Assembly: GCA_965153455.1 (NCBI GenBank)
Contig: OZ234500.1
Coordinates: forward strand, 1,736,001 to 1,800,000
Reading direction: 5' to 3'
From: Sphagnum compactum
Taxonomy: Eukaryota; Bryophyta; Sphagnopsida; Sphagnales
Length of the DNA stretch: 64,000 bases
Within the stretch, counting starts at the first letter, position 1; every line of letters starts with the position of its first letter. A program made the translations under genes and the position numbers. The notes beneath the pieces are model-generated. The model made no database searches, was not told the origin of the DNA, and saw only the letters and a list, made by a program, of their open reading frames with translations. This document shows positions 1 through 12,923 of the stretch, piece by piece.

Positions 1-3000
1 AAACTTGATGTGAAAAACATAATCATTGCCAACAATGTTCCTCTTCCCAAATATGACAATGGCTATGCATTGTTGTTTTAAGAATGTTGTTTTAGGATGA
101 TGCAATGATGTTTGAAGAGATATTGGTTGGTGTGAAGGGAGGTTAAGTTTTACTTTTACTTAAGTGTTAATTTAGCTAATAAGACAACCTGATAATTAAC
201 TTCTAAAGTTATTAGTAGTAAGATCTATTTATTATCTTCACTATTTATGAAAGTGATGCCAAACTAATTAGCTAGTTTCTAGGAGGTAGGTAGGTAGAAA
301 GTCAACTAATTAGTTTTAGTTAGTTTTAAGAACTAGTTGGCTAACTAGTTTTCATTAAAGTAAGAGCTAATCTAAAAGCATATTTGGAGAGAAAGGAACC
401 AACTAACTTTTTGGGAAGACAAAGGAGGTTTTGAAGGATTTAAGGAAGGGTATGTGACCTTTTCTTATTTTTTCTATTTTGACCCAATTTCAATCTTTTA
501 TGCTTTTTCTTTCTTTTTTTCTTCCCATCTTCTTTGTTTATTTGTCTTCTTCTTTTATGGACTTATTTTTTTTTGTGTTTTTCTTTTGTTCTTTCTACTG
601 TCTATTGGATTATCCTAAGGAAGGCAACCCCTTTTGTATTTTTTCCCTTTTGGGCCATGGAGGCATAATGTAAAACAATGGGTTTTCCAAAAGTTGTTTA
701 GAACTTATCATTTCTTAGTGTGTATAGTTTTGTGGGAAAGAATAATCGTAGAGGGTGGAAGGTAGGAAGATTACTATTGTCATAATAACCTAGGAAGGTG
801 ATAATTTTGTTGTAAGATAAATTTACTACCACTATAATTACTTAGTTCTTTTTCTTTTGGGTTGGGACTTTATAATTATTATCTAAATCCTTGGGATGAT
901 GGTAGTTGTGGGAAAATTGAAATATAATTTTGTTGTTGAAAAAAATTATTATCCTTAAAAATCTTTTTTTTAATGTAAAATTTGTTTATTTTATTTTTTG
1001 AGCAATTATAGTACATGATTTCATTATTTCTCCCAACATTATCATTAGGTTGGAAGGTAATTATTGGGCCCCTTGTTTGGGTGTATTTATAGTTGGGGAT
1101 ATGTTGTTTGCAAATGATGTTTATATCCATGTTGTTGCTTTTCTTGCAACAAATCATCAATAGTGAATATTTTGATGTTCAACAAAACCAAATCCATATC
1201 AAGCACTTAGAAAACACTCGAAAAGCATTTATAAAGCACTCGAATTTTTCATTCATGCATCAACCTTAGCAACAAGTGAACACCAACCTTTATTGGAAGG
1301 AAAACAACATCAACTCAAGAACTAACAAACATTGCCATCAACAAGCCCAAAAAAATAATCAAAACAAACTTCAAAGCAAAGCAATATAGATTTAAAAGCA
1401 AAGCGAAGCGAAGCCAACCCAAAATACATGATTTCATGAAATTTCAAAGTGTGATAGCTAAGGTTTTTTTAAAGTTTCAACACATGTATGAAATATTTGT
1501 CAATTTTTTTGAAAAACTTATAAATAGTTTAATTAGTTTCAAATTGGCTCAAGTACTATGTATACTTGCTCATCTTAAACTTCATGCATGCTCATTTTGA
1601 AACCTCAAAATTTCCCAAACACTTTTGCAATCCGAAATCATTACATTACACAACATATGTTAACTACAACCAAAAAACCACTTGTTGACTTTACTTGCCC
1701 ATCTTTTTAAAAAAATCTTTTCAAACTTAAATGCTCCAATCATTCACAAATTCCGCAACCAAGAAATGAGCATCAATAGATCAACAAAAGTCCTAAAATT
1801 ACCACAAACCATAGATGTTCATCCCAAAACCTTTAACATTTCCAAACACCATCAAATCATACATCGTCATCTCAAATGTGTGAGCTAACAATGTACATGA
1901 TATATATATATACATATATATAATGAATATGTTGAATAGCAATCACTACAAACTATATACGTTCATCCCAAAACCGCAAACATTCCCAAGTAACCTATAA
2001 TTGCACTCTCCAATAACATTAGCAAAATGATCAACATCTTACACCTTGACCATACATTCTCACCTCAAATCCCTTAGTTGCAATAAAAACACAACTTGCT
2101 AAGTGTACATGCCCTTAGTGTATGATCTAGAAACCCTAATGGGTGTCATTTAAAACTTTAACTCGTGTGAACAACTTGTCACAGATTGAAAGTTGCAAAA
2201 TACTCCAATTATTAGTGAGACATCTTGGAACATCCATTGGTTGCTGAGTGCAAAGTTCTCTTCAGTGGGTTTTTGGCTAAAAAATCAGGGTTAGGAATAA
2301 AAAGAATTATATTTTTAGAAAATTAGAATTATTTTCTTGAAAACCATGTCATGAGAAACTCCTTGCTAAAAGAACCACAATAGGAACAATGGAAAAAAAA
2401 TTCAATCTAATAAAAGTTACAAATTTTGGCAATCTTCAAGAAAACTATTAATGGCAAATTGGCACCATTGATTCGGGCACCTCACATTCCTCAAGGGCTC
2501 CCAATCTGAATACTGTAGTACAGGGGCAGCAGCTTCAACCCATGTCTGTCAATTAGATAAATAAATAATTTTCAAAAATGGAATATTCCAAAAGTTTCTC
2601 TATTTTACCTTCACAAAAAAAAAACTTTATGAAATTTTTTTTTCTTAAATATTTGAAATTTTCTACAAATAATATAATTAGTGTCGAAGCTGCCAAGGCA
2701 CTACAGTAGACTGAGATGTGTTATTTCTATGGCAAAACTTGCACCAATATTTCAATCCGTGCCACCATCTTTTGAAAAGCACAATCAAGTCTAATTGTTA
2801 TCTTCCTCTAAGTTTGAACATGGAGCCTTTAATATACAAAGGAACCTGTCTGAGAAACTTAAAATCTGAGAAGATTCATAATGTAGATTGTTCCGTTGCC
2901 ATATGACAAGCAGATTCACAATCTGAACAATTACAAACAAGCTTGAACTACATACTCAACAATACTTTCACTTCCAAACTTTTGCAGTGGAAAAACACAG

Positions 3001-3110
3001 GGATGAAACAAACTTCAAATGTTCCAGTAGGCCTCTAACACAGATCTCATCATGCTACAGATACCATAAGAATCCTGACAACTTTTGGGCACAATACCTC
3101 TTTCATTAAC
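1..3110. other. AT-rich non-coding stretch, no gene recognised
   Basis: No open frame here exceeds about 93 codons and none carries a recognisable domain. The composition is AT-rich, with A/T homopolymers, a (TA)n tract near 1,900 and short TAGG-type repeats near 285-296. I saw no terminal repeats or splice-consistent exon series. The part near 3,100 may be a distal flank of the kinase gene that ends at 3,677. Confidence 0.6.
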
Positions 3111-3168
3111 TTTTCATAAACCCTAAACCCGAAACCCTAGAATCCATCATGTAGCCGCTGGGCATATG

Positions 3169-3193
3169 CTCTCTCTCTCTCTCTCTCTCTCTC
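3169..3193. repeat. (CT)n microsatellite
   Basis: About 12 uninterrupted CT dinucleotides. Telomere-like AAACCCTA/AAACCCGA motifs lie about 30-50 bases before it (3,118-3,140). The combination resembles plant promoter or 5'-leader sequence, but no gene could be traced from it. Confidence 0.9.
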
Positions 3194-3676
3194 AATCTTC
3201 ATATTTTGGTTTCACAAAGGTACCAGTTTGAATGGGTTTTTCTCAGGATTTGCCAGGGCATTCCTGAAGAAGTGTTGAGCAGGCACCCTTCTGTTTATTT
3301 GACTTGTGCAAAAAAAAACAGCTTGATGAAACTTGTCCCACTAAAGAATATCTGTAGAACTGGCCCAACCTGGAAATCAAGGAAACAAATGTACACAGAA
3401 GTTTGGCTATTGAAATTGCTACTTGACAAGTTTTTGCACCAGGGCAGAGGAATACTTCGCTGCAGTTGAACTCATCAATCTCCAGCTTTCTATTTCACCA
3501 GACCTAAATTACAAGGTTTCATGTATAAAAGAGCAGCCAAAGTCTGAAGAGTTTACAATTCTAAAGTGGCTACTCAAAGGATGCCTCTGAACACAGAAAG
3601 TTTCCATCTTGGACTAGGCCAGTGCTTGAAGGGTTAAAAAAGCACCCCGAGAGCAAGCAACATCCAGCCCACATGT

Positions 3677-6452
3677 TCAGAAAACACAAGGTCTCAGTGC
3701 TCCACCCAGGCAATTGCTTGCAATGGATTTCAGAGCAACAAAGGCAGTTCGTCGAACTGGCCCTGCATCATTGTCATTGAGCCCCAAGCTAGTCTCATCA
3801 CAAGGCATGCCATTACCACCAGATATTCTGCAAATTTGAATTTGATTCCATGATTCCAGCTGGGAATCTTGCATTTGGACAGATCTGGAATCTTGGGTGT
3901 CACTCACACCGAGCTTGGCTGCTCCAGATGCAGAGGATAAACTCCTCCTCTCTGGGATGGTTTGATCCAGAACTTTGGGACAATTCAAATCTTGTTGCAA
4001 CTCCTTTGGAGTGAAGCCATCTGCATGCAGCCTACAGCGGTCTACAACCATGAGTGAGGATGACAAAGTCTTGGGTCCTTTGGCCAGATCATAGAGAGAT
4101 GAGCAAGGCATGATGGGTGTTGCTGATAGCTCAAACAATGGGTTCTTACCACTGCTGGTCAGTCTTCTTGCAAAGTTCCCAACCCCACCGTGATCCTCAT
4201 AGACATGCTGCTGCCCCCCCACACTCAAAGCCTTCGGACTCGCACATGGAGATAGTGGTCTCTGAGAAGCTCCATCGATTCCAATCCAGAACCTTGATGT
4301 CTGGGAGGTGCACTGACCTGCACTTGACCGTGAAGCACTAGTGTGTTCCCTCATGTCATCATCAAGGTCCACTATTGTGACCACATGTGTTGACCGGAAT
4401 GATGCATTTGCTGATGATGTGCATTCCTCAAAGGGCATCTCAGATTCTACTTCACTGCCATCAGGTGTCAAGGGATTTGAAAGGGCTTTATCTGATGTAA
4501 AGAAGCCTGAAGGAGGAGGAAGTTCATCAAGTGCAGTAACTTCTGTGGCCAGGACTTGTGCACTGCAGGATTCAACAACTACTACAGCTGCTTCCTTTTC
4601 AAAGTTTGTTAGTTTTGAATGCATTGCTTTGTCCTTGTCCTGAGAAGGGCCCCTGTATAACCTTTGAGCAGAAATCCCAGGTGGCCTGGATCGCTGTGCA
4701 CTGATGTTTCTTTGCACCACCCGACTGAGACCATTGAATGTTGTCAATGAGATTCGCCGACTGATTTCCTTGAGGTCCTCGACAACATCAAACATGTGTG
4801 GAGGGTTCTCTTGAGATGAACGCACACATTTTACAGCCAAGTTTATGAGCTGCTTTAATGGCTTGAAATTAGCAGGCAGGCTCAACTTCTTGTCACACAC
4901 TTCAATGTAACTACCTTCTTTGATGAGGGCCAAAGCCCAATCAAGAATGCTGGGTGGTTCACAAGCTAAGTCAATCGCATGCCGTCCACTGACAATTTCA
5001 AGAAGCAGAATCCCAAAACTGAACACATCAGTTTTAGTGCTCAAGTCCGAAGGAGTTTCGTACTCAGGGTCAAGGTAACCCATTGTACCTGCCGGGGGTG
5101 TTGACATCTTAAGCACATCTTCAATGTGACCACGGAGAGCTAGCCCAAAGTCACCAAGCTTTGCATTCCATTTCTCATCAATCATCACGTTTGAGGATTT
5201 GATGTCACGGTGGATGATTGGAGGCGATGCTGAATGGAGACTCAATATCCCTTTTGCTGTTTGCAATGCTAACTGCACCCGCATAAACCAGTTGAGAGGC
5301 GTGACTTTGTTATGAAGACTATCATGGAGTGATCCATTTGCCATAAACTCCACTACAAGAAGCTTCTCATTCGTGTCACAACTATACCCCAACAGATTCA
5401 CCACACGCTCACCCCACAATTTTGACAAAATCTCAAGCTCATTATCAAAAGACGTTTCATCTTGCAGGAGCTGCCGAGCATATGTCGGTCTCTTCACTGC
5501 CACAACCTTGCCATTCTCAAGAATACCTTTGTACACCCATCCATGGCTGCCCTTCCCAAGCAATCTCTCCAAAGCAAAGGCCCTTGTTGCCTTCTCCAGT
5601 TCCTTCAAACACAAAAGCAGCAAAACCAACCCATCACAGACATCCCCCATCAATTCTAACAAGCAAGACAAATAACCCCCCCAAAAAAACCCCCATCCAC
5701 CAACAATAAAAAACCTGCACCCTCCTTCTCTACATTAGAGAGAGATCTTTTATGTAGTCCAATTGCAGCACCAAGCTTAATCTCACAGAATGCTCAATTC
5801 ATTCCAAGCAAAAAAGTTTGTGCAGAACTAGACCCCATTATCATTTAGGGTTTCCCAAATCCAAAGATTGAAGCATAGTCCAATTGCAGCACAAAGCTTG
5901 ATCTCACAGAATGTTAAATTCATTGAAAAGAAAAAAAAAAGTGTGTGCACAACTAGACCATCTTGTTTTAGGGTTTCTTAAATCCAAAGACTCATGTGTC
6001 GGATAGTAACATGGAAACTGCAAAGGACTATGGACTCTCCCCAAAACACCATGAAAGAAGTGGAAAAAAGCTTGATCTCACAGAATGCTCAATTCATTCC
6101 AAAGGGGAAAAAAAAAGTGTGCAGAACTAGACCCCCATCATCTTTTAGGGTTTCTCAAATCCAAAGATTGAAGCATCTGATGGTGGTAACATGGAAACTG
6201 CAAAGGACGGGCTATGGGACTCTCTTCAAAACACCATGAAAGAAATGGGAACGACAGACAGACAGACAGACAGAAAGAGACCGAGAGACAAACTTTCTTC
6301 ACAAGTTTTGCAAAGGATTTTGGAAGGAGAAAAGGGATGCTTACCACAAACTTGAAGACTTGGGGGTTTGCAGGTCTGTGTCTCTTGTGCTTGAGGTGTG
6401 CATTTTCATGTGTCCCTATTGCAGCTTCTGTCCGACATGACAAATACCCCAT
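3677..6452 (-). CDS. Receptor-like cytoplasmic Ser/Thr kinase (At5g23170/At1g28390-like), two exons
   Basis: Predicted to phosphorylate Ser/Thr in a cytoplasmic or membrane-peripheral signalling role; no transmembrane segment is seen. Exon 1 is 6452-6345 (36 codons, starting MGYLSC) and exon 2 is 5602-3677 (641 codons plus stop), giving 677 residues. The join uses GTAAGC at 6344 and an AAG acceptor at 5603. It recreates the family's F-x-F/Y-x-E-L...AT segment, so the in-frame Met at 5671 is intronic. Kinase features: glycine loop GKGSHG (52-57), Lys73, Glu91, HRD 167-169, DFG 187-189, and GTMGYLDPEY in the activation segment. Thus it looks catalytically complete. The domain ends near residue 330. 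It is followed by about 345 residues of Ser/Pro-rich, probably disordered tail, longer than I recall for the angiosperm relatives. A possible polyadenylation hexamer (AATAAA in gene sense) is at 3,294-3,299. The family is clear; the substrate is unknown. Confidence 0.9.
5773..6246. repeat. Imperfect tandem repeat with three telo-boxes inside kinase intron 1
   Basis: Three related units begin near 5,774, 5,895 and 6,069 with AGCTT(A/G)ATCTCACAGAATG. Each runs through GTGCA(G/C)AACTAGACC to TAGGGTTTC and AAATCCAAAGA. The spacings are about 121 and 174 bases. The longer unit gains a segment containing GTAACATGGAAACTGCAAAGG, which recurs after the third unit. In gene sense each unit carries an AAACCCTA telo-box (5,846-5,853; 5,969-5,976; 6,146-6,153). 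All three lie in intron 1 (6344-5603). Confidence 0.9.
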
Positions 6453-7600
6453 TGTCAAGCGGACCGACAATGGGGTTAGGTTCCCCCTCCCACTCCACAA
6501 AAAACTACCAACCCACCTTCTTCAAGGAGGACATCATCTAAAGAAGTATTTTTGGTTCTTCCCACATGTGCCTGCCTGCCTGCCTGAGGCTTGAATCACC
6601 CCAAGATTGCACTGCAATCATGAACTGACTGTGACACAGTTGCAACTGCAACACACAATCTGATGTCTGCTGAGGAAATAGACTATGAGCTGGTGATCAC
6701 CATGAGCTGAATGCAGTTGTCACTTGTAGAGCTTAGGAAGCCAGATGGGTCTCGCACTGAAATTGTTTGGACTCTCCTCCTCCTCCTCCACTGAATCACC
6801 AGCAGACTGGATCTTCTTCTTTGCAGCTTTCAAACCAAAACACGAGCGACAGAGAAAATGGTGAGAGAACAAAAGACGATCAGACCCGAAGCTCCCCAAA
6901 AAAAATAATTCCCCTGTTCCCCACCCGGCTATGAACCGAATCCGCGGCCCAGAATGCATGCGACACAAACTGATCACAATATCACCCCTCACAAAATTTG
7001 GAAAAAGGAGAAAAATGACACCAACTCACCCACCCACAAAACTCTGGCGAGCGCAAAACGCAATGGCGGGTACATACAGAGCTCGAGCTCAACAAGCACT
7101 CAAGATTGAATCTCGCTAATGAAAAACCATTGGAAAAAGAAAACAGACAAATCAGAACCATCAACGAAGAAGAATCAGAAGAAGAAACAAATTGTTGGTT
7201 AGCAACAACAAGAACGACAATGGAGAAACAATCAGGAACCACCAGCAAGCAAACAAGTGTTTTGCTTGTCGCAGCACCACAATGCACATGGCGACGAAGG
7301 AGAATAAGAACGAAGAACGACGAAAGGCAGGCGACGGCGACGAGGAACAACAACACAACGAACGAACGAAGGGCCCTGACATCCATCAAACAGATGGCCG
7401 CCGCCCACTGGTCGCTGCTTCGGTTCCCCCGTTCCCACCTTGGGATCCCTACCTATTTTGCAACTCGCCTACCTAGTACCTACCCCTGTTGTATAGCTAG
7501 GTACCTAGTAACCTGGGTGCTAGGTACCCTGCTTCCTAGCTGTTCCTATAACTGCGCAACGGTCCGTTCATTGGCGCGCTAATGTTTGATGACAAATGCG
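6453..7600 (-). promoter_or_regulatory. 5' leader and upstream region of the kinase gene
   Basis: This segment directly precedes the kinase start codon and is clearly richer in G+C than the flanks, especially about 6,900-7,560. Several overlapping open frames exist on both strands (up to 158 codons). They are low-complexity and mutually exclusive, so I read them as chance frames in a leader or promoter. A TAGG/CCTA-rich block lies at about 7,465-7,550. The transcription start and any leader intron cannot be placed from sequence alone. Confidence 0.45.
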
Positions 7601-10600
7601 GGATTTTATTTTTTAATTATTTCTTTTTTCGGTGGTGGGAAGTGGGAGGTGGGGGAGGTGGGGGAGGGAGGTTAGGGCATTTAGTAACTTATTACTATTA
7701 TTATTATTATTAAATATTATTAAATAATTAAATAATTAAATTTTTGGTGTACATCATCATGGGTCTCTCCTTTCCTCTTTATTGGATGCTAATTTTGTGA
7801 TTTAAAAAAAGGGGTTTTAATTAGACTTTTTATGAGACTTTTTGGTTTTGGTTTTCCTCTTATTTTGGGGGACATAAGGGGGGCGGCGCCTTTCAAAGCC
7901 TGTCCTGGTCTGGAGTGCAACTTAAGTCGGTGGTTTTTTTTTGGGGGTGGGGGGGGGAGGGGAGAGGTGAGTGAGTGAGTAAGCGGGTGGGTGCGTGGGT
8001 GGTGGGCTTCATATTAGGGAATCAAAGGGACAAACAAAAAGCAACAAAAAAAATGGGTTACAATAATAAAATATGGTTTTAAAAACTATAGTACCATCTC
8101 CAAAGAAAAAACCCCCCAAAAAAAAGGGTTGCACCGAATATAGCTCTTTGAGCATAGTTGTAGCATCTCTAAAGAAGAAACCACAAGCCCGGATGGAAGG
8201 AACCAAATGGGGAATGTGCCCTCCGTTGGTGGTGGTGATAATTATCCTCCTCCTCCTCCTACACAAGGAAGTTTCGGTTAGGAGGTTAGGAGCTCCACAA
8301 TGACGATATGGGTGGTGGACTATCCCAATTCCCGATGGGGAAAAAAAAAAGGTTTTGATTAGCTTAATCCAAAGTAGGGTCAGGTGAACTCTCTCGGTGG
8401 TGATGAGTCCGATTTGAATCCGTCAACAATCCCCAAATTGATCTAATGCACTTTCCTTATGTTCATTTGGTTTTACATTGGGCGGTGCGTTGCATGGGAA
8501 GCCCAAGAATGCGATTTAAAAATCTAGGAATTACCTATTGAGGCACCGTGTCAAAGAGCTCTTCAGCTAAGTATATTGCCTCATTACACTTTGGTTGTTG
8601 TAGCTTTATGTGATCATCCATAAGACGATTTAGCCAAATTTGGCTATTAGAAAAGTATGAACGGAAACAAATTTAAACATCCCTTCATTTTTTTGGATAT
8701 TACTTGAACATGTATGGAAATCTGGCTATTTTTTTTGGGAATTTTCTTTGGGTTTTTCGCATTTAAGAAATATTTTCAGTATGCTCAAAAACATATTTTG
8801 CATAAATAAACCACAGAGCTTGCACAAGAAGATAATTTAATGAAACTGATGCACAACCCTAAATAATCACTAGGCCTAGATTTGAACCTTTTAAAAGTGA
8901 AGCAAAAGGCAAAGGCCACCAACTAAACCCACGCTTTCTCCCCTCGAATCTTCCTCTCAGATAAAGAATCCAAAAACTCCAATAAAAATAGATGATCAGA
9001 ACCATCACACGGAAGACAAAAGGGGAAGACCACAAAAAGGCCAAAAGATGTGCAGCCTGCAAGAACCAAAGAATGGAGAGAGCTAGTCCCTCTTGTGTTA
9101 GGAAGTTATCTCACCCACAGGCCCTCTAATATCGCCCCTCACATGTAAGTGAAAAGCCCAAGGGTTCTCGCACTTTGGATGATGAAGTTTCACACTAAAA
9201 ATACAGGAATAAAAATATCCACCCAAAAATCCTCTCATTAGACATTGATTAGTTGAAAAACAGGCCCAAATAAATCATTTGTATTGTAAAAAACACATAC
9301 ACCCAATGCACATACCCGGAATCTCCATCCCTCTTTCCATGGAACTTATTAGGGCATATACCCATACCGGAGTCAAAGAGTTGGCTTTACTCTACTCGTG
9401 ATCGATCATTAATAAAAATAAAATTTTCACTAATCATTTCTCATAGGGCATGACCCACAAAGTACCTATATGACTTACAAAGGTCATATGAACATTTGAA
9501 CATTCATCAATTACAAGATCGATCGTGCGAAATCTCAATCACTGGGATCAGAGTGCTACTCTACTTGAAGATCAGATGTGCTGAAGAAGAACTTCTGCAA
9601 ACATACAAGTTAGTAGGTACGTACCAGCTTCCAGAGGATCTGCATTTTCTATTCCTTGTTTGTTTTGTTTTTGTTGTTTTTTTTGTTTGCTTGTCTGTTA
9701 TTGCTTTGTTGAAGTTCCATATCCAAATTTCAGAATTCCAGATTTGATGGCCTTGCCTACAAAGGCAAGGATATTGTGTTTAGATTCATTATAGAGTATA
9801 TAGTAGCTTAAGCTGGGATTTTGAACCCTAGGTAATACGTCTATTTTCATATGAGGATTTTTGAAAGATGATATTTTGGCTTGTGTTGAAACTTGAGATT
9901 AGTTATATAGAGTTGAAAGATTTTGGTTTCTTTTAGAGGATTTTTTGAAGGTTATATTTTTGCATTGTGAAATATTTGAGGTTCCATCATTCTTCTTTCC
10001 TTACGATTTTTTAAGTGTTAATGGCAAGGCCACACTGTGAAACACCATTTGTTTATTTTTGCAGCCACCGCCGTGCCAAAATTCACAAGAAAAACAAAGA
10101 CCTCCTGTGTGAGATATGGAGAATGTGGCGGTCGCTCCCCCTCCCAAAACATGTTTTGCATATAGTGTAGTTCAATTGTGAGTGAGTGATAACATGTTAG
10201 CTATGCAATATTAGCTATGTATGAACCATCCACAGTAGGGCCATAAATTGCCTTACCTACATGCCAACCTAGATACCTAGTAACCGTACATTCCCTACCT
10301 ACTTTACCTCAATGCTTATTATACCTTCTTACAGTGATAATGAACTAGGTAGTGTGAGGTGAAAGTAGGAGGGTTTACAAGATTCGTTACCAAGGTGGAA
10401 CCATGGTAACTTAGTGTGATTCAACTGTGAGTGAATGATGACAGGTTTCCCACGGATAGTGTGCACTGGTCCCCTGAGGCCAGATTGGTAAACTAAACGG
10501 ACACTTCTCATGAAGTGCAGATTGTCTTTGTTCCCTTTGTGTTCTCCTGGAGTTCAATTGAGTCCTGTAGTTTCTAACGGCACGGAATGGGCATGAAACA

Positions 10601-10796
10601 AAGGATTCCACCATGTAAACCCCTTGATCACAGGTTTTCCACTTGTTGAATCTTTTTCATCACTGTTGTTTTTTGTTACTCCTAGCTACCAACTTTGATG
10701 ATTGAGCTGAAGAGGCAATTCATGTTCATAATCATTCTCAATATGTTCGTATTGAATCATTTCCACATAAATGCAACGCATTTTGATGGCTGAACA

Positions 10797-10831
<35 letters not shown>

Positions 10832-12923
10832 ATACATAGTAGAACCTGGTGGCCATGGAAAAAGCTCCAGATTCATCCAAGGTTATATAGTGCCAATTCA
10901 AAAATCATATAATATAGTGTTACATGGATTTTAGGCTTGCTCCTAATTAAACTATTGATGAATTGCTTTAATCTATTTTGCATAAATTTAAAAACCTATG
11001 CTTTGATATTTGAAATTGTCACAACAATTGCATAAGATGAAATGGAATAATTAAAAATTTTGTTTAAATGTTCCTACATTTGTTTATGTCCATGTAGGTG
11101 GGTAGGGGAAAAGGAGTGAAGTGGTTATGAGAAAGAGCTAAAGATAATTGAAAGGGATAATTTTTAAAGGGTATGCGACAAAGAGGTAACTTTAATGGTA
11201 AAGGAGGTGAAGCTGTAAACATAAAGATAATGTGCTTTTTCATATCCATGAAGGGAGGGAATGAAGTAGTTAGGGCTGATAATAATAATTGTGAAATATA
11301 ATTCCAAGAACGATAATTCATTAGAATTTGTTTAGGTATGTAGCTTTAACTTTAATAAGTTTTCTTGGATGATATTTTCAAATTGGAATTTGTTTAGTTG
11401 GTGCCCAAATAAAGAAGAATGGAAAAGTGTTTTTTTCAACACCATAGTCATGAACATATTTTCAATATCATTTACATCAATTTGCATCCTATTTTTCTTC
11501 AAATGAATATGAATTTATTGAATTTGAAATGAATTGAATTTGAATTTAGGGCTCATTCATGGTTGGGTTTCAAAAAAAAGTAATAAGGATTCCAAGACTT
11601 ATTTTCATCTAATTTTTACAAATAATATTTATATGGACAAATTTAAGTGACAAAAAATGAACAGTCCAATATAATATAATTTGTGTGGTGGTGGTGATTT
11701 TTTACATGCATACATTATTGTGCATGAATATTCTGATTTACAAGTAAAAATATAAAAATTGAAAAAATAAACTCATCCGGACCAATGTTTTTATTGATGA
11801 TGAAATTTCACATATATGTGAATTACATTTAAGTTAAATGATCCCATCAATAGTGAATAATATAAGATTTTTCCTAAAATGCCTACCATCTATTTTCCAA
11901 TCACCACCTTTCCTATTGGTGGTTAGGATGAATTACCACCCATATGTGATGGTGGATATCTTCAAGTTGCAGGACACTACATTTTACAAGTTCAAGTTGC
12001 CAACATCTTCATTGCCACCTATATTATCATCTTTTTCACTAGGTATTGCAAATATTGTTCAATAAAATAATGAAAAAATTGTTGGTGTTGCTTAAATGAG
12101 TAATGATGATATCATTGTGCTTTAGGTGTGTTCATTGTTTCAAGGAATAATGAGGAGATAATCACAAAAAGATCATCGCACGCAAAGCTTGCAACATGTT
12201 CCAAGAATTCATATTAATCCATCAAGGACAATATGTGTGTTTTGTGCATTGGGATTTACGGGCAATTGTTTGATTTGTAGGATCTTGCATTGGTGCTTTC
12301 TATTATGGAAACCAAAAGTGGGCTTCTAAATTGGCTATTGTTTATAGCAATGGTGAAGAGTTAGAAATAAGTTTGATTGGGCTATGGGCATTGAACGAGC
12401 TTCATCTAGTACTAAAAGATAATTACATCCTCAAATTATGGAAAAAAAAATTCTTGCTTCTTTTACTTGTTTTTTTTTGTTTTGTGTAGCTTTGTTAGCA
12501 TGATTTTGTTTGTTTTTTCTCACACCAAGGTCCATCTATGCATTAGTAAGGTCTAGGCTTTAGGGCAAAAGTTGTGACCCCTTGAACCTTCACACTGTGT
12601 ACATCATGTTGTTCAAGTTCAAATTTTGCCTTGCATTGTTGGTTCGACATTTCGTTCTTTTGAAATTCATGGTAATGCATGATGACACCCCTTAAACCCC
12701 CTTTAGGTTTCAAGTATAAGTTTTTAATGCTTTTAGGCCTACCAACCTTGAAGCTTTTACAACTTCGTGTATCTTCTTAATCTCTAGTAAGGGGAAGGAA
12801 CCCTTGGTTCTTGATGTTTGTCGTGGTGCACATGATCATGGGGCTTTCACTTTTGTGTCTCCTAGCAATTGTAACAAATATGTTGTTGACTTAACAAAAT
12901 GAAATGGTTTAAGGTTTGTCGGT
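7601..12923. other. Intergenic DNA, no gene recognised
   Basis: AT-rich, with (ATT)n near 7,693, a G-rich tract near 7,935 and (TG)n at about 10,809-10,830. One short motif (TTCAAYTGTGAGTGARTGATRACA) occurs near 10,168 and again near 10,422. TAGGTA-type repeats occur at 10,250-10,310. No frame longer than about 85 codons carries a recognisable domain. A copy of a dispersed repeat at 8,590 is listed separately. Confidence 0.55.
8590..8790 (+). repeat. Dispersed repeat family, copy 1 (diverged)
   Basis: Begins around GTGATCATCCATAAGACGA and continues through TTTAGCCAAATTTGGCTA. The same block appears in two longer copies at about 21,745-22,060 (minus) and 54,385-54,675 (plus). This copy is the most diverged: after about 60 bases the match is only patchy. 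I found no terminal inverted repeats or coding capacity, so the class (MITE, SINE or solo fragment) is unknown. Confidence 0.6.

Noticed and set aside
4117-4643. Plus-strand frames antisense to the kinase
   Set aside because: They are shadows of the kinase's low-complexity tail, with no recognisable domain.
5603-5671. Kinase start at the in-frame Met at 5,671
   Set aside because: The segment before ELEKAT is T-rich intron ending in an acceptor. Exon 1 at 6,452-6,345 supplies the family's MGYLSC start and keeps phase.
6982-7582. Overlapping frames of 135 and 158 codons upstream of the kinase
   Set aside because: They overlap on opposite strands, are compositionally biased and have no domain; a leader or promoter is a better reading.
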